From: Ailurus styani
Taxonomy: Eukaryota; Chordata; Mammalia; Carnivora; Ailuridae
Reading direction: 5' to 3'
Assembly: GCA_002007465.1 (NCBI GenBank)
Contig: LNAC01000231.1
Coordinates: forward strand, 700,140 to 764,139
DNA length: 64,000 nucleotides
The translations under genes were made by a program, and so were the position numbers. How positions within the stretch are numbered: position 1 is the stretch's first letter; each line of letters opens with the position of its first letter. This document shows positions 49,541 through 60,742 of this stretch, piece by piece. The notes beneath the pieces are model-generated. The model made no database searches. It was given only the letters and a program-made list of their open reading frames with translations, and had not been told where the DNA came from.

Positions 49541-49559
49541 ATCGAATATTATGCAGCAT

Positions 49560-49830
49560 GGCCAGGCACTGACTCTGATTGGTGAGGTTGATAACCTCGG
49601 TGGGTTGAATTTTGCTCACTAGGAGAGACTCTGCTGTCTACATATTACCTATTAAGGGCATAGATTACTAGTGTAGATTCCTCATGACTGTAATGGAAAT
49701 TCCATGTATAAAAGGCCATGTCCCACAAGAAATCCACCATTTTGGATCTCATAAAATCCTAGCTTGCTCATTGGTAATTGCGGCAGCTATAAGTCTCTTA
49801 GGTGTTCCAGAGATGCTCTTCCATGATTTC
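49560..49830. other. Orphan non-L1 segment between L1-A and L1-C
   Basis: About 270 bp starting gccaggcactgactctgatt that does not align with the neighbouring L1s. It contains 'gtataaaaggccatgtccc' and 'gcggcagctataagtctct'. I do not recognise the family. It could be remaining unique intron, or part of another repeat such as an old LTR. No coding evidence. Confidence 0.5.
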
Positions 49831-50054
49831 TACATGGAGACTAAACAATATGCTACTAAACAATGAATTGATCAACCAAGAAATCGAAGAGGAAAAAAAA
49901 ATAATGGAGACACATGAAAATGAAAACAGATGGTACAAAATCCTTTGAATACAGCAAAAGCAGATCTCAGAAGTTTATAGCAATACAGGCTTACCTCTGG
50001 AAACAAGAAAAATCTCAAACATTCTAACTTTACACTGAAAAGAATTAAAAAAGG
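49831..50054 (+). mobile_element. L1-C, left fragment (ORF2), split by L1-B
   Basis: Reads as L1 ORF2 (L-L-N-N-E-L-I-N-Q-E-I-E-E-E, then METHENE and LPLETRKI). It corresponds to L1-A 46365-46600. It ends at 'ctgaaaagaattaaaaaagg', and the ORF2 text resumes after L1-B at about 56347. Confidence 0.75.
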
Positions 50055-50665
50055 AGAATGGGGGAAGATGGCAGAAGGGTAGGGGACCTGCATTTCATCT
50101 GGTCCCTTGAATTCAGGTAGATATCTAACAATTCATTCTGAACTCCTATGAATTCAACCTGACAGCTAAGAAAAGAATTGCTGAAATTCTACAAATAGAA
50201 AAGCAACAACTTTTCGCAAGCAGTATGAAACCCTTCAGGGAACAAAAGCCACATAGAGAACCCAAAGCCACTTACATTGAGCTTGGCCCCCTGGCAAAGG
50301 GAGAGAGGTGCAACTCTGCCCAGGCAAAGACACCTGAGAATCAGTGCACCAGGCCCCTCCGTCAGAAGAACAGTAGGAACACCAGGCAAATATCAGGTTT
50401 ATGAATCACATGGAACTGAAACACTCCTGTGCTTGGGGAAAATAGTATACAAAATTCGAGGTTGTTTTCTCATGAGTCTTTATTCTCTGCGTTTAAAATT
50501 TTTCTTTTTTTCTTCTTTTTCCTTTTCAACTAGTTCTTCTTTCAACTAGTTTCAACTAGCTTCTTATCAATTCCTTGTTTTTAAGTCTTTTAAATTTTCA
50601 TTTTTACATTTACATTTTATATATATATTCTTCATTTTTGGCTTCCTTTCACTGTATTCATTTTT

Positions 50666-50734
50666 GTGTGTGTATATATATATACATACATATATATATA
50701 TACATATATATATGTATATATATATGTATGTATA

Positions 50735-50789
<55 letters not shown>
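50666..50789. repeat. (TA)n/(TATG)n repeat within L1-B leader
   Basis: Long alternating TA run with TACA and TATG variants, in the spacer before ORF1. Confidence 0.92.
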
Positions 50790-50792
<3 letters not shown>

Positions 50793-51040
50793 TTTTTCTT
50801 TCTTTACAGTTTTGTGATTTAGTGTCTTCTAACAAACAGACCAAAGTACACCCAGGACCAAGTGTATCACCATTTTTTCCACTTGTGAGATTATATTTTC
50901 TCCTCCCCCCTTTTTTCTTTTTCTTTCATTCTTGTGTGTGTTTCTGACCTCTTCAGATTTGTCTAGTATGTTTTTCACTCGGTTCATGGTTCATATTTTT
51001 TTATTTTGTTCTCTAGTTCATCTATTCTTCTCTGGACAAA

Positions 51041-51920
51041 ATGACTAGAAGGAGAAATCCACAACAAAGGAAAGAACAAGAGGTAATACTGTCTGCTATA
51101 GATCTAATCAATATGGATATAAGTAAAATGTCAGATCTAGAATTCAGAATAAACGATTATAAAGTCACTAGCTGGACTTGGAAAAAGCATAAAAAACACT
51201 AGAGAATCTCTTAGTGAAGAAATAAGATCTAATCAGTCTGAAATTAAAAATGCTTCAATGGAGACACAATCCAAAATGAATGCTCTAACAGCTAGGGTAA
51301 ATGAGGCAGGAGACAGAGTCAGTGACATAGAAGACAAAATGATGGAAAGGAAGGAAGCTGAGGAAAAGAGAGAAAAACAACTAATGGGCCATGAGGGGAA
51401 GTTTTGAGAAATTGGTGATATAAAGTGAAACAATATTAGAATTATTGGGTCCCAGAGGAAGAAGAAAGGGAGAGAGGGAGAGAGTGTATGAACAAATCAT
51501 AACTGAGAACATCCCAAATCTGGAGTAGGAACAGGCATTCAAGTCCAGGAGGCACAGAGAACCCCCTCAAAAAAAAAAAAAATAGGTCGACAACCTGATA
51601 TATAGTAGTGAAGCTTGCAAATTTCAGAGATAAAGAGAAAATCCTGAAAGCAGCTTGAGACAAGTGGTCCTTAAAGTACAAGGGTAGAAACATTAGACTG
51701 GCAGAAGACCTATCCACATAGACCTGGCAGGCCAGAAAAGGCTGGCATAATATATTCAGGGCATTAAATGAGAAAAACATGTAGCCAAGAATACGTTATC
51801 CAGCAAGGCTCTCATTCAGAATGGAAGGATGGAAGGAGAGATAAAGAGTTTCCAGGACAAAAAGAAACTGAAAGAATTTGTGATCACTAAACCAACCCTA
51901 CAGAAATATTAAAGGGGATC
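51041..51920 (+). pseudogene. L1-B ORF1 remnant
   Basis: A start-like ATG at 51041 reads MTRRRNPQQRKEQE, then frameshifts. The coiled-coil part (EDKMMERKEAEEKREKQL) and the later ILKAA are visible in different frames. Stops throughout. Confidence 0.8.
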
Positions 51921-52369
51921 CTGTAAACAAAGAGAGAGCCCAAAAGTAATACAGACCAGAAAGAGACAATATACAGAAACAGGGACTTTACAGGTAATAC
52001 AATAGCACTAAATTGATATCTTTCAATAGTTACTCTGAAAGTAGATAGGCTAAATGCTCCAATCAAAAGACACAGTGTATCAGATCAGATATAAAAGCAA
52101 GACCCATCCATATGCTGTCTACAAGAGACTCATTTTTGACCCAAAGACACCTCTAGATTGAAAGTGAGTGTGTGGAGAACTATATATCTATCTATAGTGA
52201 GTGGAGAACTATTTATCATGCTAATGAACAGAGCTGGGGTAGCAACCCTTTTTTCAGACAAATTAGATTTTAAAACAAAGTTTATAGTAAGGAATGAAGA
52301 GGGACACTATATCATACTTAAAGGGTCTACACAACAAGAAGATTAAACAATTATAAAAATTTATGCTCC

Positions 52370-52561
52370 GGGGCGCCTGGGTGGCTCAGTGGGTTAAAGC
52401 CTCTGCTTTCGGCTCAGGTCATGGTCTCAGGGTCCTGGGATCGAGGCCCGCATCGGGCTCCCTGCTCAGTGGGGAGCCTGCTTCCCCCGCCCCCTGCCTG
52501 CCTCTCTGCCTCCTTGTGATCTCTCTCCCTCTGTGAAATAAATAAAATCTTTAAAAAAAAA
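52370..52561 (+). mobile_element. CAN-SINE inserted in L1-B ORF2 (endonuclease region)
   Basis: Near-consensus young copy (ggggcgcctgggtggctcag) with duplication ttatgctcc at 52361-52369 and 52562-52570. Confidence 0.95.
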
Positions 52562-53676
52562 TTATGCTCCTAAAGTGGGAGCAACTAATTATATAAGTGA
52601 ATTAATAACAAACTTAAAGAAACACATCAATGATAATAAAATAATAGTAGGGGACTTTAACACCACACTAACTGCAACGGATGGACCATCTAAGTGAAGA
52701 TCAACAAGGAAACAAGGGATTTAAATAACACACTTAACCAGATAGACTTCACACATATATACAGAGCATTCCATCCTAAAGCAACAGAATGCACATTCCT
52801 CTTGAGTGCCCATGGAACATTCTCCAAAATAGATCACATACTGGGTCATAAATCAGGTCTCGACTGGTACCAAACGATTGGGAATATTCCCTGCATATTT
52901 TCAGGCATCAGTGCTTTGAAACTTGAACTCAATCTCAAAAGGAAATATGGAAAGAACTCAAATACATGGAGGTTAAAGAGCATCCTATTAAAGAAAGAAT
53001 GAATTACCCAGGAAATTAAAGAATTAAAAAAATTCATGGAAACAAATGAAAATGAAAACACAACTATTCAAATCCTTTGGGATGCAGCAAAGATAGTCCT
53101 AAGAGGAAAACATATACCAATACAAGCCTTTTTCAAGAAACAAGAAAGGTCTCAAACAACCTAACCTTACACTTAACGGAGCTGGAGAAAGAACAATAAA
53201 CAAAGCCTAAACCAAGCAGAACAAGAGAAATAATAAAGATCAGAGCAGAAATCAATGAAATAGAAACGAAAAGAACAGTAGAAGAGATCAATGAAACTAG
53301 GACCTGGTTTTTTGAAAGAATTAATAAGATTGCTAAACCCCTAGCCAGACTTATCAAAAAGAAAAGAGAAAGGACACAAATTAATAAAACCATGAATGAA
53401 AGAAGAGAGATCACAACCAACACCGAAGAAACACTAATAATTATAAGAACATATTATGAGCAACTATATGCCAACAAATTAGACAATCTGGAAGAAATGG
53501 ATGCATTCCTAGAGATGTATAAACTACCAAAACTGAACCAGGAAGAAACAGAAAACTTGAACAGACCCATAACCAGCAAAGAAACTGAAGCAGTAATCAA
53601 AGATCTCCCAAAGAACAAGAGCCAGGGCCAGACAGCTTCCCAGGGGGAATTCTACCAAACATTTAAAGAGAATTAA

Positions 53677-53876
53677 GGGGTTCCTGGGTGGCTCAGTGGG
53701 TTAAAGCCTCTGCCTTCGGCTCAGGTCATGATCTCAGGTCCTGGGATCCAGCCCTGCAACGGGCTCCCTGCTCAGCAGGGAGCCTGCTTCTTCCTCTCCC
53801 TCTGCCTGCCTCTCTGCCTACTTGTGATCTTTCTCCCTCTCTGTGTCAAATAAATAAATAAAATCTTTTAAAAAGA
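53677..53876 (+). mobile_element. CAN-SINE inserted in L1-B ORF2
   Basis: Head ggggttcctgggtggctcag. The flanks 'aaagagaattaa' and 'aaagaattaa' are a slightly diverged target-site duplication. Confidence 0.92.
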
Positions 53877-54228
53877 TAAAGAATTAATACCTATTCTTCT
53901 GAAACTCTTCCAGAAAATGAAAATGGAAGGAAAACTTCTAAGCTCTTTTTATCAGGCCAGCATTACCTTGATCCCAAAACTGACAAAGACTCCACTAGAA
54001 AGGAAAATTACAGCCCAATATCCTTGATGAACACAGATGCAAAAATTCTCACCAAAATACTAGCCAATAGGATCCAACAGTACATTAAAAGAATTATTCA
54101 CCATGACCAAGTGGGATTTATTCCTGACCTGCAAATTTGGTTCAACATCCACAAATCAAAGAATGTGATATACTACACTAATAAAAGAAAGGACAAGAAC
54201 CATATGATCCTCTCAATAGATGCAGAAA

Positions 54229-54266
54229 AAGCATTGGACATAGATGCAGAAAAAGAATTGGACATT
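54229..54266. repeat. 24-bp tandem duplication within L1-B ORF2
   Basis: 'atagatgcagaaaaag' followed by cattggac/aattggac is present twice in a row. It is absent from L1-A at the same place. Confidence 0.75.
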
Positions 54267-55040
54267 TAATTCTTTCTTGATTAAAACTCTGCTCAGTGTA
54301 AGAACAAAGGGTACATACTTCAATATCATAAAAGGCATCTATGAAAAACCCACAGCAAATATTATTCTCAAGGGGAAAAACTGAGAGCTTTTCTGCTAAG
54401 GTCAGGAACATGGCAGGGATGTCCACTATCAACACTGTTAACTCAACATAGTACTAGAAGTTCTAGCATCAGCAATCAGACAACAAAAATAAATGAAAGG
54501 GATTTGAATCAGCAAAGAAGAAGTTAAACTCTTACTCCCTACAGATGACATAATACTCTACGTGGATAACCCAAAAAACTCCACCCCCAAATTGCTAGAA
54601 CTCATACAGCAATTCAGTAAAGTGGCAGGATATAAAATAAATGCACAGAAATCAGTTGAATTTCTATACACCAACAATGAGGCAGAAGAAATAAAAATTA
54701 AGGAGTCGATCCCATTTACAATTGTACACAAAATGATAAGATAGCTAGGAATAAAACTAACCAAAGAGGCAAAAGATCTGTACTCAGGAAACTACAGAAT
54801 ACTCACAAAAGAAATAAAGGAAGACACAAAGAAATGGAAAAATGTTCCATGCTCATGGATTGAAAGAACAAATATTGTTAAAATGTCTATGCTACTTAGA
54901 GCAATCTACAAGTTCTAGAGGAGAACACAGGCAGCAACCTCTTCGACCTTTGCAACTTTTTGCTAGACACATCTTCAAAGACAAGGGAAACAAAAGCAAA
55001 AATGAACTATTGGGACTTCCTCAAAATAAAAAGCTGCACA

Positions 55041-55212
55041 GGGGCACCTGGGTGGCTCAGCTGGTTAAACGTCTGCCTTTGGCTCTGGTCATGATTCCAG
55101 GATCCTGGGATCGGGGCCCACATCATGCACTCCACTCAGTGGGGAGCATGCTTCTCCCTCTCTTGCTCCCCTCTGCTTGTGCTTGCTCTCTCTGTCAAAA
55201 TAAGCTCAAAAA

Positions 55213-55259
<47 letters not shown>
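55041..55259 (+). mobile_element. CAN-SINE with (GAAA)n tail in L1-B ORF2
   Basis: Head ggggcacctgggtggctcag of the older subtype. The A tail has evolved into a pure GAAA microsatellite (55215-55259). Flanks 'aaagctgcac' and 'aaagcatctgcac' are L1 sequence around the insertion. Confidence 0.92.
55215..55259. repeat. (GAAA)n microsatellite
   Basis: Pure GAAA run derived from the tail of the SINE at 55041. Confidence 0.95.
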
Positions 55260-55863
55260 CATCTGCACTGCAAAAGAAATTCAACAAAACTAAAAGGGAA
55301 CATAATGGGAGAAGATATTTCACAAATGACATATCAGATAAAGGGCTAGTATCCAAGATGTGTAAAGAACTTATCAAACTCAACACCCAAAAAACAAATA
55401 ATCCAGTCAAGAAATGGGCAGAATACATGAACAGAGATTTCTCCAAAGAAGACATCCAGATGGCCAAAGACACATGAAAAAATGTCCCATATCACTTGGC
55501 ATCAGGGAAATACAAATCAAAATCACGATGAGATACCACCTCACACCAGACTGGTTAAAATGAACAAGTGAGGAAATAACAAATTTTGGCAAGGATGCAG
55601 AGAGAGGGGAACCCTCTCACACTGTTGTTGGGAATGCAAGCTGGTGCAGGCACTCTGGAAAAATGTATGGAGTTCCTAAAGAAATTAAAAATAGAGCTAC
55701 CCTACGACCCAGCAATTATACCACTAGGTATTTACCCCAAATATACAAATGTAGTGATCTGAAGGGGCACCTGCATCCCAATGTTCCAATGTCCACAATA
55801 GCAAAGCTGTGGAAAGAGTTGAGATGTCCATCAACAGATAAATGGATAAAGAAGAAGTGGTAT

Positions 55864-55888
55864 ACACACACACACACACACACACACA
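55864..55888. repeat. (CA)n microsatellite within L1-B
   Basis: About 25 bp of pure CA at the homologous L1 position to the tract in L1-A. Confidence 0.95.
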
Positions 55889-56340
55889 ATGCAATAGTAC
55901 TCACCTATCAGAAAGGGTGAATACTTACAATTTACACCCATGTGGATGGAACTGGAGGGTATTATGCTGAGTTAAATAAGTCAATCAGAGAAAGACAATT
56001 ATCATATGCTTCCACTCACATGTGGAATATAAGAAATATCATAGAGGATCATAAGGGAAAGGAGGGAAAAATGAAAGGGAAGTCCTCAGAGAGGGAGAAA
56101 AATCTGAGAGTTCTAACTACAGAAAACAAACTGAGGGATGCTGAAGGGGAATTGGTGGGGGCTGGGGTAATTGAGTGATGGGCATTAAGGGGGGCACATG
56201 ATGTGATGAGCACTGGGTGTTATACACAACTGATGAATTACAGAACTTTATATCTGAAACTAATGATGTACTATATGTTGGCTAATTGAATTTAAATAAA
56301 AGGAAAAAAGTTTAGAGTAATAAAGCAAATGTTACAAAAG

Positions 56341-59300
56341 ATAAAAAAAAAGAACTATAAAAAGAAGAAAAAAAAAGTCCAAAGCTAGTAGAAGAAAGAA
56401 AAGATTAGAACAGATTATTATTAGAAAATAATAAAGATTATAAACATTTCTTTTTTTTTTTTTTAAGATTTTATTTATTTATTTATTTCACAGAGGGAGA
56501 GAGATCACAAGGAGGCAGAGAGGCAGGCAGAGAGGGGGGGGGGAAGCAGGCTCCCCGCTGAGCAGGGAGCCTGATGCAGGCCTCGATCCCAGGACCCTGA
56601 GATCATGACCTGAGCCGAAAGCAGAGGCTTTAACCCACTGAGCCACCCAGGCGCCCGATTATAAACATTTCTAAAAGATTAGAAATAAGACAAACAAAAA
56701 ACAATAGAAATAATCAATGAAATCAGGAACTGGTTCTTTGATAAGATAAACAAAACTGATAAACCTTTAGCCAGATTCATCAAAAAAAAAAAAAAAAAAA
56801 AAGAGAGAACTCCAATAAATCAGAATTGAAGGAGGAGAAATAACAGCTGACTTTGGAGAAAGGCAAAGAATTATAAGACAATATTACAAAGAATTATAAG
56901 AGAATATTATGAAAAAGTAAATGTCAACAAATTGGACAACCTAGAAGAAATGGATAAATTCCTAGAAACACATAAGCTTCCAAAACTAAAATAGGAAGAA
57001 ATAGAAAATCTGCATAAACCAATTACTAGTAATGGAATTGAATCTGTAATAAAAAAAACTCCCAAAAGACAAATGTCCAAGGCCAGATATCTTCACAGAG
57101 GAATTCTACCAAACATTTAAAGAAGAGTTAAGGCCTATTCTCTTCAAAGTATTAAAAAAAATAGAAGAGGAAAGAAAACTTCCAGATTTATTCTATGAGG
57201 GCAACATTACCCTGATATCAAAATCAAAGATACTACAAAGAAAAGAAAAAAAAAACAGGACAATATCTCTGATGAACATAGATGTAAAAATTCTCAACAA
57301 AATATCAGCAAACTAAAATCAATAATACATTAAAAATATCGTTCACCAGAATCAAGTGAGATTTATTCCAAGTATACAAGAGTGGTTTAATATTTACAAA
57401 TCAATCAGTATAATACATCACATTGTAAGGTAAAGGAAAAAAAAATAGGATCATTCCAATAGATGCAGGAAAAGCATTTGACAAAATGTAACATCCATTC
57501 ATAATAAAAATTCTCAACAAAGTTTATTTAGTCATAATAAAATAATAACAACATAATAAAAGTCATATATGAAAAACCCACAGGTTCTCATACTTGTGAA
57601 AAACTGAGAACTTTTCCCCCAATATTAGGAACAGACAAGGATGTCCACACTCACCACTTTCATTCGACACGGTACTGGAAGTTCTTGCCATGGCAATCAG
57701 ACAAGAAGAAAACAAAAGGCAATCATTGGTAAGAAGGAACTAAAACTGTCACTATTTGCAGATGTCACAATACTATATACATAGAAAACCCTAAAGACTC
57801 CACCAAAAAATTGTTAGAACTGATAAATGAATTCAGTGAAGTTGCAGGGTACAAAATTAACATATAGAAATCTGTTGCATTTCTATGCACTAATAATGAA
57901 GTGGAAGAAAGAGAAATGAAGAAAACCATCTTATTTACAATTGAACCAAAAATAATAAAATACTTGGGAATAAACTTAAGGAGGTGAAAGGCCTGTACTC
58001 TAAAATCTATAAAACACTTATGGAAGAAATTTAAGATGACACAAAGAAACATCCCATGCTATGGATTAGAAGAATTAATACTGTTAAAAATATCTGTACT
58101 ACTCAAAACAATCTATGGATTTGATGCAATCCCTATCAAAATACCAATAGCATTTTTCACAGAAAGAGAACAAATCATACTAAAATTTTCATGGAACCAC
58201 AAAAGACTCCAAATAGCCCAAGCAATCTTGAGAAGGAAGAACAAAGAGGTATCACAATCCCAGATTTCTAGATATATCACAAAGCTATAGTAATCAAAAC
58301 AGTATTGTCTGGCACAAAAATAGATACATCGATCAATGGAACAGAATAAAGAGTTCCAAAGAAAACCCAAGGCTTATATGATGAATTAATCAAAAACAAA
58401 GGAGGGAACACTGACTATACAGTAGGGAAAAGACAGTATCTTCAGCAAATAATGTTGGTAAAACTGGATGGCTATATGCAAAAGAATAAAACTGGGCCAT
58501 TTTCTTAGACCATACACAAAAAAAACCAAAAATGGATTAAAGACCTACATGTGAGACCTCAAACCATAAAAATCCTTGAGGAAAACAGGCCGTACTTCTT
58601 TGACATTGGCTTTAGGAATATTTTATTAGCTATGTCTTCTCAGGCAAGGGAAACAAAAGCAAAAATAAACTGTTGGTATTATACCAGAATACAAAGCTTT
58701 TTGCAAAGCAAAGGAAACCACCAACAAAACTAAGACAACCTACAGAATGGGAGAAGAAGTTTGCAAGTGATATATCTGATAAGGAGTTATACCCAAAATA
58801 TACAAAAAACTTCTACAACTCAACACCAAAAAACCCAATTAATTTAATTAAAAATGGACAGAGGACCCGAGTAGACATTTTCCCAATGAAGACCTGCAGA
58901 TGGCCAACAGATACATGAAAAAATGCCCAACATCACTGATCATTAGGGAAATGCAAATCAAAACCATGGTGCAACATCTATCACCTTTCACCTGTTGGAA
59001 TGGCTAGAATCAAAATGATAAGAAATAACAAGTGTTGGCGAGGATGTGGAGAAAAAGGAATTGTTCATTGTTGGTGGGAATGTGAACTGGTGTAACTGTT
59101 GTGGAAAACATTATGGAGTTTCCTCAAAAAATTAGAAGTAGAGTTACATGATTCAGCAATTCCACTACTGGATATTTAACCAAAGAAAATGCAAATACTA
59201 AATCAAAAAGATATATGAATCTCTATGTTTATTGCATTATTTACAACTGCCAAGTTATGGAAGCAACCCAAATGTCCACTGATAGATGAATGTGTAAAGA

Positions 59301-59757
59301 AGATGTGGTATATATACACAGTGGAATACTACTCAGCCATCAAGAAGAATGAAATCTTACCATATGTGACCACATGGATAGACCTGGAGGGTATTATGTG
59401 AAATATATCAGACAAAGACAAATATCATATGATTTCACTTATAAGTGGAATCTAAAATACAACAAATGAAAAACTAGGCACTTAAGAACAGAGAATAAAC
59501 TAGTAATTTCCAGGAAGGAGGTGGTGGGGGGATGTATGAAATGTGAAATAGGTTAGGAGGCACAAATTTCTAGTTATAGCATAAATAAGTCATGGGTATG
59601 AAAAGTACAGCATCAGGACTAAACATCGGGAATACAGTCGTTTGGTGAGAGATGGTGTCAGCACTTAACGGTGACCACTGAGAAATGTACAGAATTGTTG
59701 CATTGCTATGTTGTGCACCTGAAACTAATATAATTTTGTATGTTAATTATACTTCAA
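56341..59757 (+). mobile_element. L1-C, right part (older L1, ORF2 and 3' UTR)
   Basis: Continues ORF2 from the 49831-50054 fragment: 'aaagctagtagaagaaag', then [14 protein letters not shown], LVKLDNLEEMDKFLETHKLPK-like segments and the polymerase motif F-A-D-V, where the second catalytic Asp is lost. The 3' end near 59757 ('ttgtatgttaattatact') differs from that of L1-B and fits an older L1 family. A SINE lies at 56452-56656. Confidence 0.85.
56452..56656 (-). mobile_element. CAN-SINE inserted in L1-C
   Basis: Reverse-oriented copy ending gccacccaggcgccc, with perfect 16-bp duplication gattataaacatttct at 56436-56451 and 56657-56672. Confidence 0.96.
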
Positions 59758-60742
59758 ATCCATCCATCCAAACATCTATGCTGGTGAGCCTTAGCTTTTG
59801 AGGTAATTCTTAGAAAACTGGAGCACAAACAAAAATTCTAATTAAAATGCTATTAAGATTTACACACACACACACACACACGCACAGATTTACATGCACA
59901 TAAGATGTGAAAACCAGAAGTACTGGCATGCAGAAATACACTAAAATAGGTAAGTATTGAAGTCAAAGCTACTCAAATATTTTATATTTCTTTTTTTTAA
60001 AAAAGAATTAAGACCACTAATATAAACTCCCTCAAGACAAAGAATATAACAGTCCCTCCTAAATTATAAATAAGTTAATTTTAGATTAGAATTTATTTAA
60101 TCTAATTATATTTAACTACTGATATTCAATGTACTTTACATGGCTTATGGCATTACTGAAGCCAGCAGCAGTTAAAAAAAAAAAAAAAGCAAACTGCTTT
60201 CCATTTATTGCACCTGTGAGTAAAAATACTTGAGTTCACTGTCACTGCTTTCAGGATCTGCAGTTCAAGAGAAAGTTATGAAGCAGTATGCCTGTGGATT
60301 TCCCTACAAGCTAGGAAAGAAAAGTCAGTTGTAATTCAAGGTTTAAAGTGCCTGTCCAGCCGATTACAAATTCAGGAGGATTCTGAAAAATTGAATGAAC
60401 CCTGGTCTTTAATCTGTCACAGAGCCTATGCCAATTCTACGGAAAACTGCAAACTCTGAGCTGGACAAAATAAAATAAAATACGCCTCCAGGAGCTTGGT
60501 CGTAGGTCTTCTGCGGGCTGATTAAAGCATGCTGAGGATTTTCTCAGCTGTTCCGGACTCAGCAGGACAGAGACAAAAACAGCAGGCAAACGGCATAAGG
60601 TAGATAGATAGTGTCAGAAAGAATGACGAGTAGCATTAGCTATTGCAGAAAAAGGAAAAAAAAAAAGTCAGTCGTTCTCATTGGAAACGAGACAGAAGTG
60701 GAAGAGGGCCCCCAGAACGAATGGCGAAGTTAGTGTACGTAC

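Larger units (their letters stand above)
42487..49559 (+). mobile_element. L1-A, almost full-length caniform L1, inactive
   Basis: Begins with the L1 leader ggggaggagcaagacggcag and carries about 1.1 kb of 5' UTR (to about 43560), a T-rich and AT-rich spacer, ORF1 and ORF2. Two SINEs are inserted. After removing them about 6.65 kb of L1 remains. The 3' end stops abruptly at 'gaatattatgcagcatg', with no L1 tail or poly-A, so the last few hundred bases are missing. Multiple stops and frameshifts show it cannot move. Confidence 0.93.
45650..49559 (+). pseudogene. L1-A ORF2 remnant
   Basis: ORF2 encodes the L1 endonuclease and reverse transcriptase. Readable pieces include GVAILVSAKLDFEPK, an EN-terminal region, RT pieces such as NLNRPITSKEIE, and the polymerase region [13 protein letters not shown], where the usual F-A-D-D has become L-T-D-D. 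A SINE at 47437-47633 and many stops break it, and the C-terminus is missing. Confidence 0.85.
52010..55935 (+). pseudogene. L1-B ORF2 remnant
   Basis: Readable endonuclease piece KIDHILGHKSGLDWYQ and RT pieces such as TEEDTLI-like and LDNLEEMDAFLEMYKLPK. The polymerase motif reads P-T-D-D where F-A-D-D is expected. Three SINE insertions, an internal deletion near 54915 and many stops are present. Confidence 0.82.
50055..56340 (+). mobile_element. L1-B, nearly complete L1 with internal deletions, inactive
   Basis: Starts with the leader gggggaagatggcagaaggg. The 5' UTR has lost about 0.7 kb, as sequence matching L1-A 42610 jumps to that matching 43312. ORF1 and ORF2 remnants follow, and about 0.46 kb of ORF2 is missing at 54915 compared with L1-A. 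The canonical 3' end is present ('gatgtactatatgttggcta', aaataaaagg) at about 56300, followed by a short non-L1 tail and a second A-run. Three SINEs are inserted. It sits inside L1-C. Confidence 0.88.
36436..60742 (-). other. LAMA2 intron, 24.3 kb, L1-rich
   Basis: About 17 kb of this intron (42487-59757) is plus-strand L1 and nested SINEs. The gene-proximal ends (36440-38200, 40000-41900 and 59800-60740) are AT-rich and without recognisable genes. An MER5/MER20 cluster (38.2-38.7 kb) and a MaLR-like LTR (about 39.53-39.99 kb) lie between. I found no additional LAMA2 exon inside, and frame continuity between the flanking exons does not need one. Confidence 0.6.

Noticed and set aside
49382..49619. 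Open frames with poly(Thr-His) or poly(Cys-Val)
   Set aside because: Translation of the CA microsatellite in L1-A.
49690..49730. TATA-like 'gtataaaagg' as a promoter
   Set aside because: No supporting initiator, transcript or gene. It lies in an unclassified repeat-like segment.
50575..50947. Open frames rich in Tyr, Ile and His
   Set aside because: These are translations of the TA/TATG simple repeat in the L1-B leader.
54842..55477. Longest open frame in the window (211 aa, plus strand)
   Set aside because: It is a chimera of L1-B ORF2, a CAN-SINE and its GAAA tail. It has no conserved product, only chance read-through of repeats.
36436..60742. Search for a missed LAMA2 exon in the 24.3-kb intron
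   Set aside because: The split Phe codon of the two flanking exons joins exactly and matches the known protein order, so no exon is missing.
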